Assembly: GCF_036182465.1 (NCBI RefSeq)
Contig: NZ_CP108081.1
Location: forward strand, 5,146,001 to 5,210,000
Direction: 5' to 3'
Length of the DNA: 64,000 bases
Origin: Streptomyces sp. NBC_00258
Lineage (GTDB): Bacteria; Actinomycetota; Actinomycetes; Streptomycetales; Streptomycetaceae
The position numbers and the translations under genes are program-made. How positions within the stretch are numbered: the first letter of the stretch is position 1; each line of letters starts with the position of its first letter. Under the pieces are notes generated by a model. That model had not been told where the DNA came from, made no database searches, and saw only the letters and a list, made by a program, of their open reading frames with translations. This document shows, piece after piece, positions 1 through 7,961 of this stretch.

Positions 1-2
1 GG

Positions 3-101
3 CTCATCGAGAAGAACGAGGCCACGCTCACCGCGGTGAACGACCGCAAGCGGCGCATGGTCGAGCGCGCGGAAACCGTCGTGGCGAAGGACAAGAAGTA
101 G
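3..101 (+). CDS. C-terminal end of an unidentified protein (5' part outside window)
   Basis: An open frame entering from the left edge runs to a TAG at 99-101 and gives 32 residues, a Lys/Glu/Asp-rich, probably helical tail ending in VVAKDKK. No domain is recognisable in so short a piece and I do not assign a function. It points toward sigQ, which lies on the other strand, so the C-rich interval 102-298 is a convergent intergenic region. Confidence 0.6.
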   Translation, partial: LIEKNEATLTAVNDRKRRMVERAETVVAKDKK

Positions 102-133
102 GGGCGGCACAAACGAAAGGAGGCCCAGTCAGA

Positions 134-291
134 CCCCCCGGTCTGCCTGGACCCACTCCCGTTTTCCCCCGTGGTCCCCCGTGACCCCGTTGGTTCCCCC
201 CGGTACTGCTCCCCCGTGCTGTCCGTCGCCTCCCCCCGGAGTGACGAACACCCTGCCCGCTACCTCCCCCCGGAGTGACGGGCATCCCCCC
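134..291. repeat. Cluster of eight C5-C6 runs with an 18-bp direct repeat, 3' of sigQ
   Basis: Runs of five or six C occur at 134-139, 166-170, 176-180, 196-201, 211-215, 232-237, 266-271 and 286-291. The block CCTCCCCCCGGAGTGACG is present twice, at 229-246 and 263-280. The minus strand therefore has many G5-G6 tracts and could form G-quadruplexes. The region lies just beyond the sigQ stop, so it could act in 3'-end formation; that role is inferred. Confidence 0.5.
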
Positions 292-298
292 ACACCCT

Positions 299-1057
299 TC
301 AGGCGACAAGCTCCCCGAAGGACTCTTCCTCGTCACGGCCGAAGCTGAGGACCTGGTCCTCGCGCAGCCGGCGGAGTGACCGCCAGATGCTGGACTTCAC
401 CGTGCCGACACTGATGTCGAGGATCTCCGCGATCTCCGGGTCCGTGCGGCCCTCGTAGTAACGGAGGACCAGCATGGTGCGCTGGAGTTCGGGCAGCCGG
501 GCGAGCGCCTGCCACAGGACGGCGCGCAGCTCGGTGCCGCGCATCGCGTCCGTGTCGCCGGCCGTCTCCGGCAGCTCCTCGGTCGGGTACTCGTTCAGCT
601 TGCGGCGGCGCCACGCGCTGATGTGCAGATTGGTCATCGTGCGGCGGAGGTAGCCCCCGACCGCGGCCTTGTCGCTGATCCGGTCCCATGCCCGGTAGGT
701 CGAGAACAGTGCGCTCTGCAGCAGGTCCTCGGCCTCGAAGCGGTCACCGGTCAGGTGGTAGGCGGTTGCGTACAGGGAGGCGCGGCGCTCCTGGACGTAG
801 GCGGTGAACTCCGCCTCCGACACCGAACGACGCTCCCCCGTGACCTCCCCGTACGCTGCCCCCGTTCCCCCGTGGGCAACCCCCGTGCTGCTTCCCCCCG
901 TGTGTGCGTCAACCACCGTCATGTACCCGGTGTGCTGACGCCCGGTGCCGCGAGCGCACCCCCGCCCGCTCACGGCACCGGACTTCTCCGTGCTCCTCGT
1001 GACGTCGTGGAGCCGCGTGACAACTGCGCCAGTACTGGTGCTGTGCAGCGTGTTCAT
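299..1057 (-). CDS. sigQ: ECF RNA polymerase sigma factor SigQ (SigE family)
   Basis: About 252 residues. The C-terminal two thirds is a classic two-domain ECF sigma factor: a region 2 with AEDLLQSALFSTYRAWDRI and a region 4 helix-turn-helix with TDPEIAEILDISVGTVKSSI. The start at 1057 was chosen because a G-rich Shine-Dalgarno stretch sits just upstream; an ATG further upstream also stays open. The first 80 or so residues are unusually long, poorly conserved and Gly/Thr-rich, encoded by a second cluster of C5-C6 runs (plus strand about 835-905). The gene is divergent from afsQ1. In S. coelicolor SigQ is adjacent to and controlled by AfsQ1/Q2. Identification rests on this neighbourhood plus the sigma domains. 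Confidence 0.88.
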   Translation of the reverse strand: MNTLHSTSTGAVVTRLHDVTRSTEKSGAVSGRGCARGTGRQHTGYMTVVDAHTGGSSTGVAHGGTGAAYGEVTGERRSVSEAEFTAYVQERRASLYATAYHLTGDRFEAEDLLQSALFSTYRAWDRISDKAAVGGYLRRTMTNLHISAWRRRKLNEYPTEELPETAGDTDAMRGTELRAVLWQALARLPELQRTMLVLRYYEGRTDPEIAEILDISVGTVKSSIWRSLRRLREDQVLSFGRDEEESFGELVA

Positions 1058-1165
1058 CTCGCGCCCCCCGTCGTGGAGTTCCGGTTCTTCGGTACTTCGC
1101 TGTGGTGCTTCCTTGCCTGTGACCAAAAGCTTGCCGGGGTCACTTCATGACGGTGTCCGCCGACT

Positions 1166-1181
1166 GTCACAGACCTGTCAC
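1166..1181. promoter_or_regulatory. Candidate AfsQ1 operator
   Basis: The sequence GTCAC-AGACCT-GTCAC is a perfect fit to the reported AfsQ1 consensus GTnAC-n6-GTnAC. It lies about 110 bp upstream of sigQ and about 150 bp upstream of afsQ1, between the divergent genes, where AfsQ1 is known to bind in S. coelicolor. The match is seen directly; binding in this strain is inferred. Confidence 0.75.
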
Positions 1182-1332
1182 AGGGGCTCGGCCCAGTCGG
1201 CCCACAGACCGATCACAGAGAAGCGTCGTACGGCTACTCATCCGACACACGGCCACCCACTCGTACGCGGGACATGTGTGGGAGCGCTCCAACAGTCGAT
1301 ACACGTCCATGTCATGGGACAGAATGACGTCC

Positions 1333-2010
1333 GTGCCTTCCCTGTTGCTGATCGAGGACGACGACGCCATCCGGACGGCCCTGGAGCTCTCTCTGACGCG
1401 CCAGGGACACCGGGTGGCCACCGCTGCCACCGGCGAGGACGGTCTGAAGCTGTTGCGCGAGCAACGGCCCGATCTGATCGTCCTCGATGTGATGCTGCCG
1501 GGCATCGACGGATTCGAGGTGTGCCGCCGCATCCGGCGTACGGACCAGCTGCCGATCATTCTGCTGACCGCGCGCAGTGACGACATCGACGTCGTGGTCG
1601 GGCTGGAGTCCGGCGCCGACGACTATGTGGTGAAACCCGTGCAGGGGCGTGTGCTCGACGCCCGTATCCGTGCCGTGCTGCGCCGCGGCGAGCGCGAGGC
1701 GAACGACGCGGCGACCTTCGGTTCGCTGGTCATCGACCGTGCGGCGATGACCGTGACGAAGAACGGCGAGGATCTGCAGCTGACGCCCACCGAGCTGCGG
1801 CTGCTCCTCGAACTGAGCCGCCGGCCCGGGCAGGCGCTGTCCCGCCAGCAGTTGCTGCGGCTGGTGTGGGAGCACGACTACCTCGGCGACTCACGGCTCG
1901 TCGACGCGTGTGTGCAGCGGCTGCGCGCGAAGGTGGAGGACGTGCCGTCCTCCCCCACCCTGATCCGTACGGTTCGGGGAGTCGGCTACCGGCTGGACAG
2001 TCCTCAGTGA
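1333..2010 (+). CDS. afsQ1: Two-component response regulator AfsQ1 (OmpR/PhoB family)
   Basis: 225 residues from the GTG start. The receiver domain (about 1-115) has the acidic pocket EDDD near residue 10, the phosphoacceptor Asp52 in LDVMLPG and the conserved Lys in VVKP. The C-terminal winged helix (about 130-222) has TPTELRLLLELSRRPGQ and TVRGVGYRL. An ATG three codons upstream (1324) is possible, but the GTG gives the family length and puts the phospho-Asp at 52 as known for AfsQ1. A CAGAAT hexamer ends 7 nt before the GTG, compatible with a leaderless transcript. The stop overlaps the afsQ2 start (GTGA). In S. coelicolor AfsQ1 links nitrogen state to antibiotic production and sigQ expression. 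Confidence 0.92.
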   Translation: MPSLLLIEDDDAIRTALELSLTRQGHRVATAATGEDGLKLLREQRPDLIVLDVMLPGIDGFEVCRRIRRTDQLPIILLTARSDDIDVVVGLESGADDYVVKPVQGRVLDARIRAVLRRGEREANDAATFGSLVIDRAAMTVTKNGEDLQLTPTELRLLLELSRRPGQALSRQQLLRLVWEHDYLGDSRLVDACVQRLRAKVEDVPSSPTLIRTVRGVGYRLDSPQ

Positions 2011-3590
2011 CAAAACCGCAGGACAAGCTCCGCGGCTGGGCCGCGGCGCGCAAGACGATACTGGCGGGTCTGCGCTTCACCAGCCTGCGGCTGCGTCTGG
2101 TCGTGGTGTTCGGGCTCGTGGCGCTCACCGCCGCCGTGTCGGCGTCCGGGATCGCGTACTGGCTCAACCGCGAGGCGGTGCTCACCCGTACGCAGGACGC
2201 GGTGCTCGGCGACTTCCAGCAGGCGATGCAGACCCGCGCCAGCACGCTGCGGCCGCATCCCACGCAGGAGGAACTGCAGCGCGCCGCCGGGCAGATGGCG
2301 AACAGCAGCCAGCGCTTCAGCGTGCTGCTGATCGCCGAGGACGAGAGCGGCAACCCGGTCCGCGGGAACTCCGACCTGGACACCTTCACGCTGGAGGACG
2401 TACCGAAGTCCCTCCAGAAGGCGGTGAACAAGGAGCAGGAGATCTCCTCGAACAACAAGTACACGTACCACCTGTACTGGCAGCGGATAGTCCAGGGCGA
2501 CAAGCCGTATCTCGTGGGCGGCGCGAAGGTCATCGGCGGCGGGCCCACCGGATACATGCTCAAGTCGCTGGAGCCCGAGGCCAAGGACCTCAACTCCCTG
2601 GCCTGGTCGCTGGGGATCGCGACCGGGCTCGCGCTGATCGGCTCGGCGCTGCTCGCGCAGGCCGCCGCGACGACCGTACTGAAGCCGGTGCACCGGCTGG
2701 GCACGGCGGCCCGGCGGCTCGGCGAGGGCAAGCTGGACACCCGGCTGCGGGTGTCGGGCACGGACGAACTCGCGGATCTGTCACGGACGTTCAACCGCAC
2801 GGCGGAGTCGCTGGAGAAACGGGTCGAGGACATGAGCGCCCGTGAGCAGGCGTCCCGGCGGTTCGTGGCGGACATGTCGCACGAGCTGCGGACGCCGCTG
2901 ACCGCCATCACCGCCGTGACCGAGGTGCTGGAGGAGGAGCTCGACGCGGAGACCGGCAGCGTCGACCCGATGATCGAGCCCGCCGTCCGGCTCGTCGTCA
3001 GCGAGACCCGGCGGCTGAACAACCTCGTGGAGAACCTCATGGAGGTCACCCGCTTCGACGCGGGCACGGCCCGGCTCGTCGTCGACAACGTCGACATCGT
3101 CGACCAGATCACCGCGTGCATCGACGCGCGGGCCTGGCTGGACGCGGTGGACCTGGACGCCGAGCGCGGCCTCATGGCGCGGGTCGACCCGCGCCGCCTG
3201 GACGTGATCATGGCGAACCTCATCGGCAACGCCCTCAAGCACGGCGGCTCCCCGGTGCGCGTGAGCGTGCGGGACGAGGGCAACGACCTGGTCATCGAGG
3301 TCCAGGACCACGGTCCCGGCATCCCCGAGGACGTCCTGCCGCACGTCTTCGACCGCTTCTACAAGGCGAGCGCCTCCCGGCCGCGTTCGGAGGGCAGCGG
3401 CCTCGGTCTGTCGATCGCCGTGGAGAACGCCCATATCCACGGTGGCGAGATCACCGCGGCGAACTCGCCCAAGGGCGGCGCGGTCTTCACGCTGCGTCTG
3501 CCGCGCGACGCCTCGGAGTTGGAAGACCCCGACAACCCCGGGGGCCCGGGCGCGGCCGTCGCCGACGACCGCACCGAGGGGGGCGCGTGA
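2007..3590 (+). CDS. afsQ2: Membrane sensor histidine kinase AfsQ2
   Basis: 527 residues starting at a GTG that overlaps the afsQ1 stop. A first membrane helix lies at about 30-53, an extracytoplasmic sensor region at about 54-200, and a second helix at about 201-225. HAMP and dimerisation segments lead to the phosphorylatable His292 in MSHELRTP. The ATPase domain shows the N box (NLIGNALKHG), G1 (DHGPGIP) and G2 (GSGLGLSI). The C-terminus ends in an acidic, Gly/Pro-rich tail. Cotranscription with afsQ1 and the downstream lipoprotein is strongly implied by 4-bp and 1-bp overlaps. The signal it senses cannot be read from the sequence. Confidence 0.92.
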   Translation: MTKPQDKLRGWAAARKTILAGLRFTSLRLRLVVVFGLVALTAAVSASGIAYWLNREAVLTRTQDAVLGDFQQAMQTRASTLRPHPTQEELQRAAGQMANSSQRFSVLLIAEDESGNPVRGNSDLDTFTLEDVPKSLQKAVNKEQEISSNNKYTYHLYWQRIVQGDKPYLVGGAKVIGGGPTGYMLKSLEPEAKDLNSLAWSLGIATGLALIGSALLAQAAATTVLKPVHRLGTAARRLGEGKLDTRLRVSGTDELADLSRTFNRTAESLEKRVEDMSAREQASRRFVADMSHELRTPLTAITAVTEVLEEELDAETGSVDPMIEPAVRLVVSETRRLNNLVENLMEVTRFDAGTARLVVDNVDIVDQITACIDARAWLDAVDLDAERGLMARVDPRRLDVIMANLIGNALKHGGSPVRVSVRDEGNDLVIEVQDHGPGIPEDVLPHVFDRFYKASASRPRSEGSGLGLSIAVENAHIHGGEITAANSPKGGAVFTLRLPRDASELEDPDNPGGPGAAVADDRTEGGA

Positions 3591-4258
3591 TGTCCGAACG
3601 CCACGCATGGGGCGTACGCCGGACGCGTGCGGCCTACGCATCGGGCGGACGCCGGACGCGTGCGGCTCGTCTCGCGCTCGCCGTGCCGTTGCTCGCGGTG
3701 ACGCTCGCCGGGTGCGGGATCCGGGCGACGGAGGTGCCGACCGACTTCGGTCCCGCGCCCTCCCGGGTGCCGTGCACGCTGACCGAGCCCGACATCGGTA
3801 CGCAGTCCTCGCGCGGGATCCTCGTCCAGGTCTTCCTGCTCTGCTCCTCGCAGCTGGCTCCGGTGGACCGGACCGTGCGCATCGGGGCCGGACCCGCGGC
3901 GACGGACCGGGTACGGGCCGCACAGGCGCTTCTGGACGAGCTGTCCGAGTCCCCGTCGGACGCCGAGAAGCAGGCGAACTACACGACGGACGTGCCGCGG
4001 GGCCTGACGGTGAGCGGCCCGGGCCGCGGTGAACCGGAGGACACGCTGCGTCTGAGCACGGCGCCCGCGGACCTGACGCCGTTCGCGCTGGCCCAGATCA
4101 TCTGCACGTTCAGCGACTCGGCGGCCGCCTCGGACGGCGACACGGTGACGCTCGGCGGGCCCGGCACGGACGCCCCGCGCCGCTACGAGTGCACGGAGGC
4201 GGTGCGCTCCCGGCCCGGCTCGGAGACCCCGCCGCAGTCGGAGGCGGAGGGGACCTGA
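3590..4258 (+). CDS. Lipoprotein of the AfsQ locus
   Basis: 222 residues. The start ATG overlaps the afsQ2 TGA (TGATG). An Arg-rich n-region is followed by a hydrophobic stretch and the lipobox LAGC with lipidated Cys42, so it should be a membrane-anchored extracytoplasmic protein. The body has a GerMN-like flavour (ILVQVFLLCSSQLAPVDR) but no family is certain. By analogy with the CseA lipoprotein of the sigE-cseABC locus it may modulate signal input to AfsQ2; that is inference. The n-region contains an imperfect 36-bp duplication (about 3604-3670) that doubles the motif RRTRAA. Confidence 0.8.
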   Translation: MSERHAWGVRRTRAAYASGGRRTRAARLALAVPLLAVTLAGCGIRATEVPTDFGPAPSRVPCTLTEPDIGTQSSRGILVQVFLLCSSQLAPVDRTVRIGAGPAATDRVRAAQALLDELSESPSDAEKQANYTTDVPRGLTVSGPGRGEPEDTLRLSTAPADLTPFALAQIICTFSDSAAASDGDTVTLGGPGTDAPRRYECTEAVRSRPGSETPPQSEAEGT

Positions 4259-4371
4259 GCCCTCCGGACGGGCCCCGGCCGGACCCCGTCTGTGGCGCAC
4301 GCCTCACCCGTGCGGGCCAAGCGCCGCCGTCACACGGAACCGATCCTGCCGGTGGCCGCGTCTTGGGGTGC

Positions 4372-4941
4372 GTGCAGCGTCAAGGCTCGAACGGCAGCAG
4401 CGCCGTGATCCGCTTTCGTGCGGCGGGGGGTGTCCTCCTCGTCGCGCATCTCGCGCTTGTTGCCTGGGTCACGCTGCGGCCCCTGGACGTGCCGTGGGTG
4501 AGCGCCGCGAATCTGCGTCCCTTCGCGAGCATCCGGGCCGATCTGGCGCTGGGCCCCGAGGCGGCCGCCAGGAACATCGGCAAGGGCCTGCTGCTGCTCG
4601 CCCCGCTCGGTGTGCTGCTGCCGATGGCGGGCGGCAGGCTCGCCGTCTCCCCACTGCTGTCCCTGATGCGTACGGTCGCCGCCGGCGCCCTGCTCTCACT
4701 CGGCATCGAACTCCTGCAGACCGGCGTGCCCGGGCAGGTCGTGGACGTCGACTCGCTGCTCCTGAACACCGTGGGCGTGGCGCTGGCCCATGTAGCCGTG
4801 GTGCCCGCCGCCCGTGCCCTGCTGCGCCGCCGGGCCGAGACCCGGCGGCGGGTCGCCGCCGCCCTCCGCCGCAAGCAGGCGGCCGAGGAGACGACTCAGG
4901 GTCGGACCCCGACGATTCCCAGGGTCGGGATCGCCCCCTAG
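4372..4941 (+). CDS. VanZ-like membrane protein
   Basis: 189 residues from a GTG start. It begins with a short tail and a hydrophobic segment (GVLLVAHLALVAWVTLRPLD), followed by three more hydrophobic stretches. The motif LGIELLQTGVPGQVVDVDSLLLNTVGVALA is the hallmark of VanZ-like proteins (Glu-Gln and a later Asp-D-Asn core). VanZ gives low-level teicoplanin resistance in enterococci, but the role of most actinobacterial members is unknown. The GTG at 4405 is an alternative start; the G4 run upstream of 4372 is closely spaced, so the start is uncertain by some 11 codons. The C-terminus is basic and cytoplasmic. Confidence 0.78.
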   Translation: MQRQGSNGSSAVIRFRAAGGVLLVAHLALVAWVTLRPLDVPWVSAANLRPFASIRADLALGPEAAARNIGKGLLLLAPLGVLLPMAGGRLAVSPLLSLMRTVAAGALLSLGIELLQTGVPGQVVDVDSLLLNTVGVALAHVAVVPAARALLRRRAETRRRVAAALRRKQAAEETTQGRTPTIPRVGIAP

Positions 4942-5035
4942 AGCGACGCTTTGCCCCCTTCGTCTCCGTAGCGTTGACGACAGATGAGGCAGCCACACGG
5001 GAGGCCTCGGACCGACGCTCACGAAGGAGCCGTTC

Positions 5036-5239
5036 ATGAACCGCCTTGCCCGCCCCACCAACGGCCGGATGATCGGCGGAGTGTGCGCAGCGCTGGCTCG
5101 GCGCTTCGGCACCTCCGCGACCACGATGCGGGTGATCTTCCTGGTGTCCTGCCTGCTGCCGGGCCCGCAGTTCCTGCTCTACATAGCGCTGTGGATCCTG
5201 TTCCCCTCCGAGGGCAAGGCGGCGCGTACGGCCTGGTGA
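5036..5239 (+). CDS. PspC-domain small membrane protein
   Basis: 67 residues preceded by a strong Shine-Dalgarno (GAAGGAG, 8 nt away). The N-terminal motif RPTNGRMIGGVCAALARRFG followed by one hydrophobic helix (VIFLVSCLLPGPQFLLYIALWILF) is the PspC family signature. PspC-like proteins are inner-membrane components tied to envelope stress in other bacteria; the stand-alone actinobacterial version has no defined partner here. It is followed by a 42-bp palindrome that probably terminates both this gene and the convergent one. Confidence 0.85.
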   Translation: MNRLARPTNGRMIGGVCAALARRFGTSATTMRVIFLVSCLLPGPQFLLYIALWILFPSEGKAARTAW

Positions 5240-5253
5240 CGCACCAGAGCGAA

Positions 5254-5295
5254 CGCCGATGGGGCGCACCCGGTACCGGGTGCGCCCCATCGGCG
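5254..5295. terminator. 42-bp perfect palindrome between convergent genes
   Basis: A perfect inverted repeat (21 bp per arm, centred on GGTACC at 5272-5277) lies 15 bp after the PspC gene and 28 bp before the end of the convergent secreted-protein gene. There is no T tract, which is common for Streptomyces terminators. It could work in both directions. Confidence 0.75.
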
Positions 5296-5323
5296 CGAAA
5301 GGGGTGGTGCTCAGGTGCCGGAC

Positions 5324-5677
5324 TCAGCCCAGCGGAATCCCGTTCACCGGCAGGCCGTGCGTGGGCAGGCCCTGGACCGGCAGGCCCCCGAGCAGACCGG
5401 CGACCGGCGCGGCCGGACCCTCGGCGAGGAGGTTCGCGACGGCCGGCTGGGCGGCGGCGAGGCCACTGCCGAGCGCGTTCTCACCCTGGGCGAGCGACTC
5501 GCCCGCGCCGGGCAGGGTCTTGGTGACCCCGTCCACCGGCAGCGCGCTGGTGGCGGTGGAGAGCGCCGAGGAGGCGTCCGGGACCGCCGGGGCCGCGTTG
5601 GCAGCACCCGCGCCGGCGGCGGCGAAGGCGGCACCGAGAGCGGCGACACCGAGGGTCTTGGCAGCAGACTGCTTCAT
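5324..5677 (-). CDS. Small secreted Ala/Pro/Leu-rich protein
   Basis: 117 residues with a Shine-Dalgarno AAGGAC upstream of the ATG. A Sec signal peptide covers about 1-28 with a probable cleavage after ANA. The mature part is low complexity (Ala, Gly, Leu, Pro), ending in a short repeat-like run GLPVQGLPTHGLPVNGIPLG. There are no cysteines and no catalytic motif. It is of a type common in Streptomyces (often mislabelled as ATP-binding protein), and I do not assign a function. A surface or developmental role is only a guess. Confidence 0.75.
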   Translation of the reverse strand: MKQSAAKTLGVAALGAAFAAAGAGAANAAPAVPDASSALSTATSALPVDGVTKTLPGAGESLAQGENALGSGLAAAQPAVANLLAEGPAAPVAGLLGGLPVQGLPTHGLPVNGIPLG

Positions 5678-5755
5678 CTTCGTCCTTGCATGCTGTGACG
5701 GGGATTTGAGCGGTCCGAAACGGTAATCACGTGCGAGCTCGCCCCGCAAACATCG

Positions 5756-5788
5756 AAAAGCGGCCGAGTCGTCATCGCCCGGCCGCTT
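5756..5788 (-). terminator. Rho-independent terminator of add
   Basis: On the minus strand, 15 bp after the adenosine deaminase stop, an 8-bp stem (AGCGGCCG / CGGCCGCT) closes a 13-nt loop and is followed by TTTT. Confidence 0.8.
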
Positions 5789-5802
5789 CCCGTCCTTCTT
5801 CT

Positions 5803-6957
5803 TCAGCCCTCTTCGCTCACAGAACCGCTGGTGGAAGCGGTCTGCTGGAACAGCCATTCGGACTTCAGCTCGGCATAACCGGGCTTGATGACGTCATTGA
5901 TCATGGCCAGTCGTTCATCGAAAGGAATGAATGCTGATTTCATCGCATTGACTGTGAACCACTGCATGTCGTCGAGCGAATAGCCGAAGGCGTCGACAAG
6001 GTGCTCGAATTCCCGGGTCATGCTGGTGCCGGACATCAGACGGTTGTCGGTGTTCACCGTCGCCCGGAAATGCAGCCGCCGCAGCAGCCCGATGGGGTGC
6101 TCGGCATACGAGTCGGCGGCGCCCGTCTGCAGGTTGGAACTGGGGCACAGCTCCAGGGGGATGCGCTTGTCGCGTACGTACGAGGCGAGGCGGCCGAGCT
6201 TCACCGAGCCGTCCTCGTGGACCTGGATGTCGTCGATGATGCGCACGCCGTGGCCGAGCCGGTCGGCGCCACACCACTGGAGGGCCTGCCAGATGGACGG
6301 GAGCCCGAAGGCCTCGCCCGCGTGGATCGTGAAGTGGTTGTTCTCCCGCTTCAGATACTCGAAGGCGTCCAGATGACGGGTGGGCGGGAAGCCGGCCTCG
6401 GCACCCGCGATGTCGAAGCCGACGACACCGAGATCGCGGTAGCGGTTGGCGAGTTCGGCGATCTCCAGGGCACGGGCCGCGTGCCGCATGGCGGTCAGCA
6501 GTGCGCCGACGCGGATCCGGTGGCCGTTCTCGCGGGCGAGCCGCTCGCCCTCCCGGAAGCCCTCGTTGACCGCCTCGACGACCTCTTCGAGGGTGAGCCC
6601 GGCCTCCAGGTGCTGCTCGGGCGCGTACCGCACCTCGGCGTAGACGACACCGTCCTCGGCGAGGTCCTCGGCGCACTCGGCGGCCACGCGGACGAGCGCC
6701 TCGCGGGTCTGCATGACGGCGCAGGTGTGCGCGAAGGTCTCCAAGTACCGCTCCAGGGAACCGGAGTCGGCGGCCTCACGGAACCAGATGCCGAGCTTGT
6801 CGGGATCCGTCTCGGGGAGGTTCTCGTAGCCCGACGCGCGGGCCAGGTCGACGATCGTCCCGGGGCGCAGGCCCCCGTCGAGGTGATCGTGCAGCAGGAC
6901 CTTCGGCGCCCGGCGGATCTGCTCCGAGCTCGGGGTGTTCTTGATCTGGCTCGTCAT
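5803..6957 (-). CDS. add: Adenosine deaminase
   Basis: 384 residues, the normal length for the family. It hydrolyses adenosine or deoxyadenosine to inosine plus ammonia in the cytoplasm. Metal ligands His23 and His25 are in HDHLDGGLRPGT; HAGEAFG carries the next His-Gly-Glu catalytic elements, GHGVRI a further His, and NTDNR the metal-binding Asp (many homologues have NTDDP; this variant is frequent in actinobacteria). Between the start codon and its promoter region is the 14-bp palindrome (6973-6986) that is also found in front of the nucleoside ABC transporter genes, so it probably belongs to the same regulon. A hairpin terminator follows. Confidence 0.93.
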   Translation of the reverse strand: MTSQIKNTPSSEQIRRAPKVLLHDHLDGGLRPGTIVDLARASGYENLPETDPDKLGIWFREAADSGSLERYLETFAHTCAVMQTREALVRVAAECAEDLAEDGVVYAEVRYAPEQHLEAGLTLEEVVEAVNEGFREGERLARENGHRIRVGALLTAMRHAARALEIAELANRYRDLGVVGFDIAGAEAGFPPTRHLDAFEYLKRENNHFTIHAGEAFGLPSIWQALQWCGADRLGHGVRIIDDIQVHEDGSVKLGRLASYVRDKRIPLELCPSSNLQTGAADSYAEHPIGLLRRLHFRATVNTDNRLMSGTSMTREFEHLVDAFGYSLDDMQWFTVNAMKSAFIPFDERLAMINDVIKPGYAELKSEWLFQQTASTSGSVSEEG

Positions 6958-6972
6958 CTCCGCACTCTACCG

Positions 6973-6986
6973 CCTACGCGCGTAGA
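6973..6986. promoter_or_regulatory. Nucleoside-regulon operator, copy 1 (add)
   Basis: CCTACGCGCGTAGA, 16 bp upstream of the add start. The core CTACGCGCGTAG is a perfect 12-bp palindrome. The same element appears at 18829-18842, 20131-20144 and 21473-21486, each time in front of a nucleoside uptake gene. Confidence 0.7.
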
Positions 6987-7070
6987 TCTCCTGTTGTACG
7001 GAACCGTCGATACGTAACGGTGACCGTGCGGACGGATGGCGTACACCATCGCTTCTGACACTGTTCTGTC

Positions 7071-7832
7071 ATGGCACAGCAAGCGACGCCGGTTCGCACG
7101 GCCCGGCTCGGGCGGGCACTCGGAACGGAACCGACGGCGGTGAGCGGCGTGGTGCTGCTGCTGCCGGGCGGCGAGGAGACCTCGGCCCGCAGACCCTCAC
7201 CGATGCTGGCGACCGCGTCCGTACGGGCGTTGGGGCGCCGGCTGACCCGCGCGGGACGGGACGACGGCCTGGTCGTGCACGTGGTGCACTACCGGTTCCG
7301 GGGCTGGAACGGCACGCAGGCGGATCAGGCCCGGGACGCCTCGTGGGCCGCGGACGAGGTCGTACGGCGGTACGGGGACGTTCCCGTGTGTCTCGCGGGC
7401 GTGGACATGGGCGGGCGGGCCGCTCTGCACTCGGGCGGGCACACCGCCGTCAACTCCGTGCTGGCGCTGTCCCCTTGGCTCCCCGAGGAGGATGTCGCCG
7501 CGCCGCCCGAACCGGTGAAACAGCTTGTGGGGCGGCGGGTGTTGATGGTGCACGGCACGAACGACGAGCGGACCGATCCCGAGTTGTCGTTCCGGCTGGC
7601 GGCCCGGGCGAAGAAGGCGAACCGGGATGTCTGTCGGTTCGAGGTGCATTCCGACGGGCATGCGTTGCACGCGTTTCGCGACGAGGTGTACTCGTTGGCG
7701 GAGGACTTTGTGATGGGGGCGTTGTTCGGGCGGGCCTTTGCCCGGCCCGTGGAGGATGCGCTTGCGGCCCCGCCGCCTTTGGGGTTGCGGATGCCGCTTG
7801 CCTCCGGGTTTGGGCGGTCCCTTCGCCGTTAG
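7071..7832 (+). CDS. Alpha/beta hydrolase-fold protein with Asp at the nucleophile elbow
   Basis: 253 residues. The fold is suggested by an early beta strand plus oxyanion-hole-like GVVLLLPGG, the elbow GVDMGG at about residue 113, a late acid strand with VLMVHGTNDERTDPELS and a catalytic His in HSDGHALHAF. Dienelactone-hydrolase or esterase relatives carry Ser or Cys at the elbow; here the position is Asp, so either the chemistry differs (as in haloalkane dehalogenases) or the protein is inactive. No Shine-Dalgarno is visible; a hexamer CACTGT lies 6 nt before the ATG, so the mRNA may be leaderless. The last 40 residues are Arg/Pro/Leu-rich. Confidence 0.75.
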   Translation: MAQQATPVRTARLGRALGTEPTAVSGVVLLLPGGEETSARRPSPMLATASVRALGRRLTRAGRDDGLVVHVVHYRFRGWNGTQADQARDASWAADEVVRRYGDVPVCLAGVDMGGRAALHSGGHTAVNSVLALSPWLPEEDVAAPPEPVKQLVGRRVLMVHGTNDERTDPELSFRLAARAKKANRDVCRFEVHSDGHALHAFRDEVYSLAEDFVMGALFGRAFARPVEDALAAPPPLGLRMPLASGFGRSLRR

Positions 7833-7865
7833 TTGCCCGGGCTGTGGTGGAGTGCGGGTTCGGTG

Positions 7866-7920
7866 GGGGCTGGTCGCGCCCACGCGGCGGAGCCGCATAT
7901 GGATACAGCCCCGCGCCCCT
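7866..7920. repeat. Dispersed Streptomyces intergenic hairpin repeat
   Basis: An outer stem GGGGCTG / CAGCCCC encloses an inner hairpin GCGGC-gga-GCCGC, followed by CGCGCCCCT and A5. This is a familiar dispersed element in Streptomyces intergenic DNA, here between the convergent hydrolase and LysR genes, where it probably also terminates transcription. Confidence 0.6.
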
Positions 7921-7961
7921 AAAAAGACATGCCATCGTGCGACTCAGTTGATGAAGAGACC

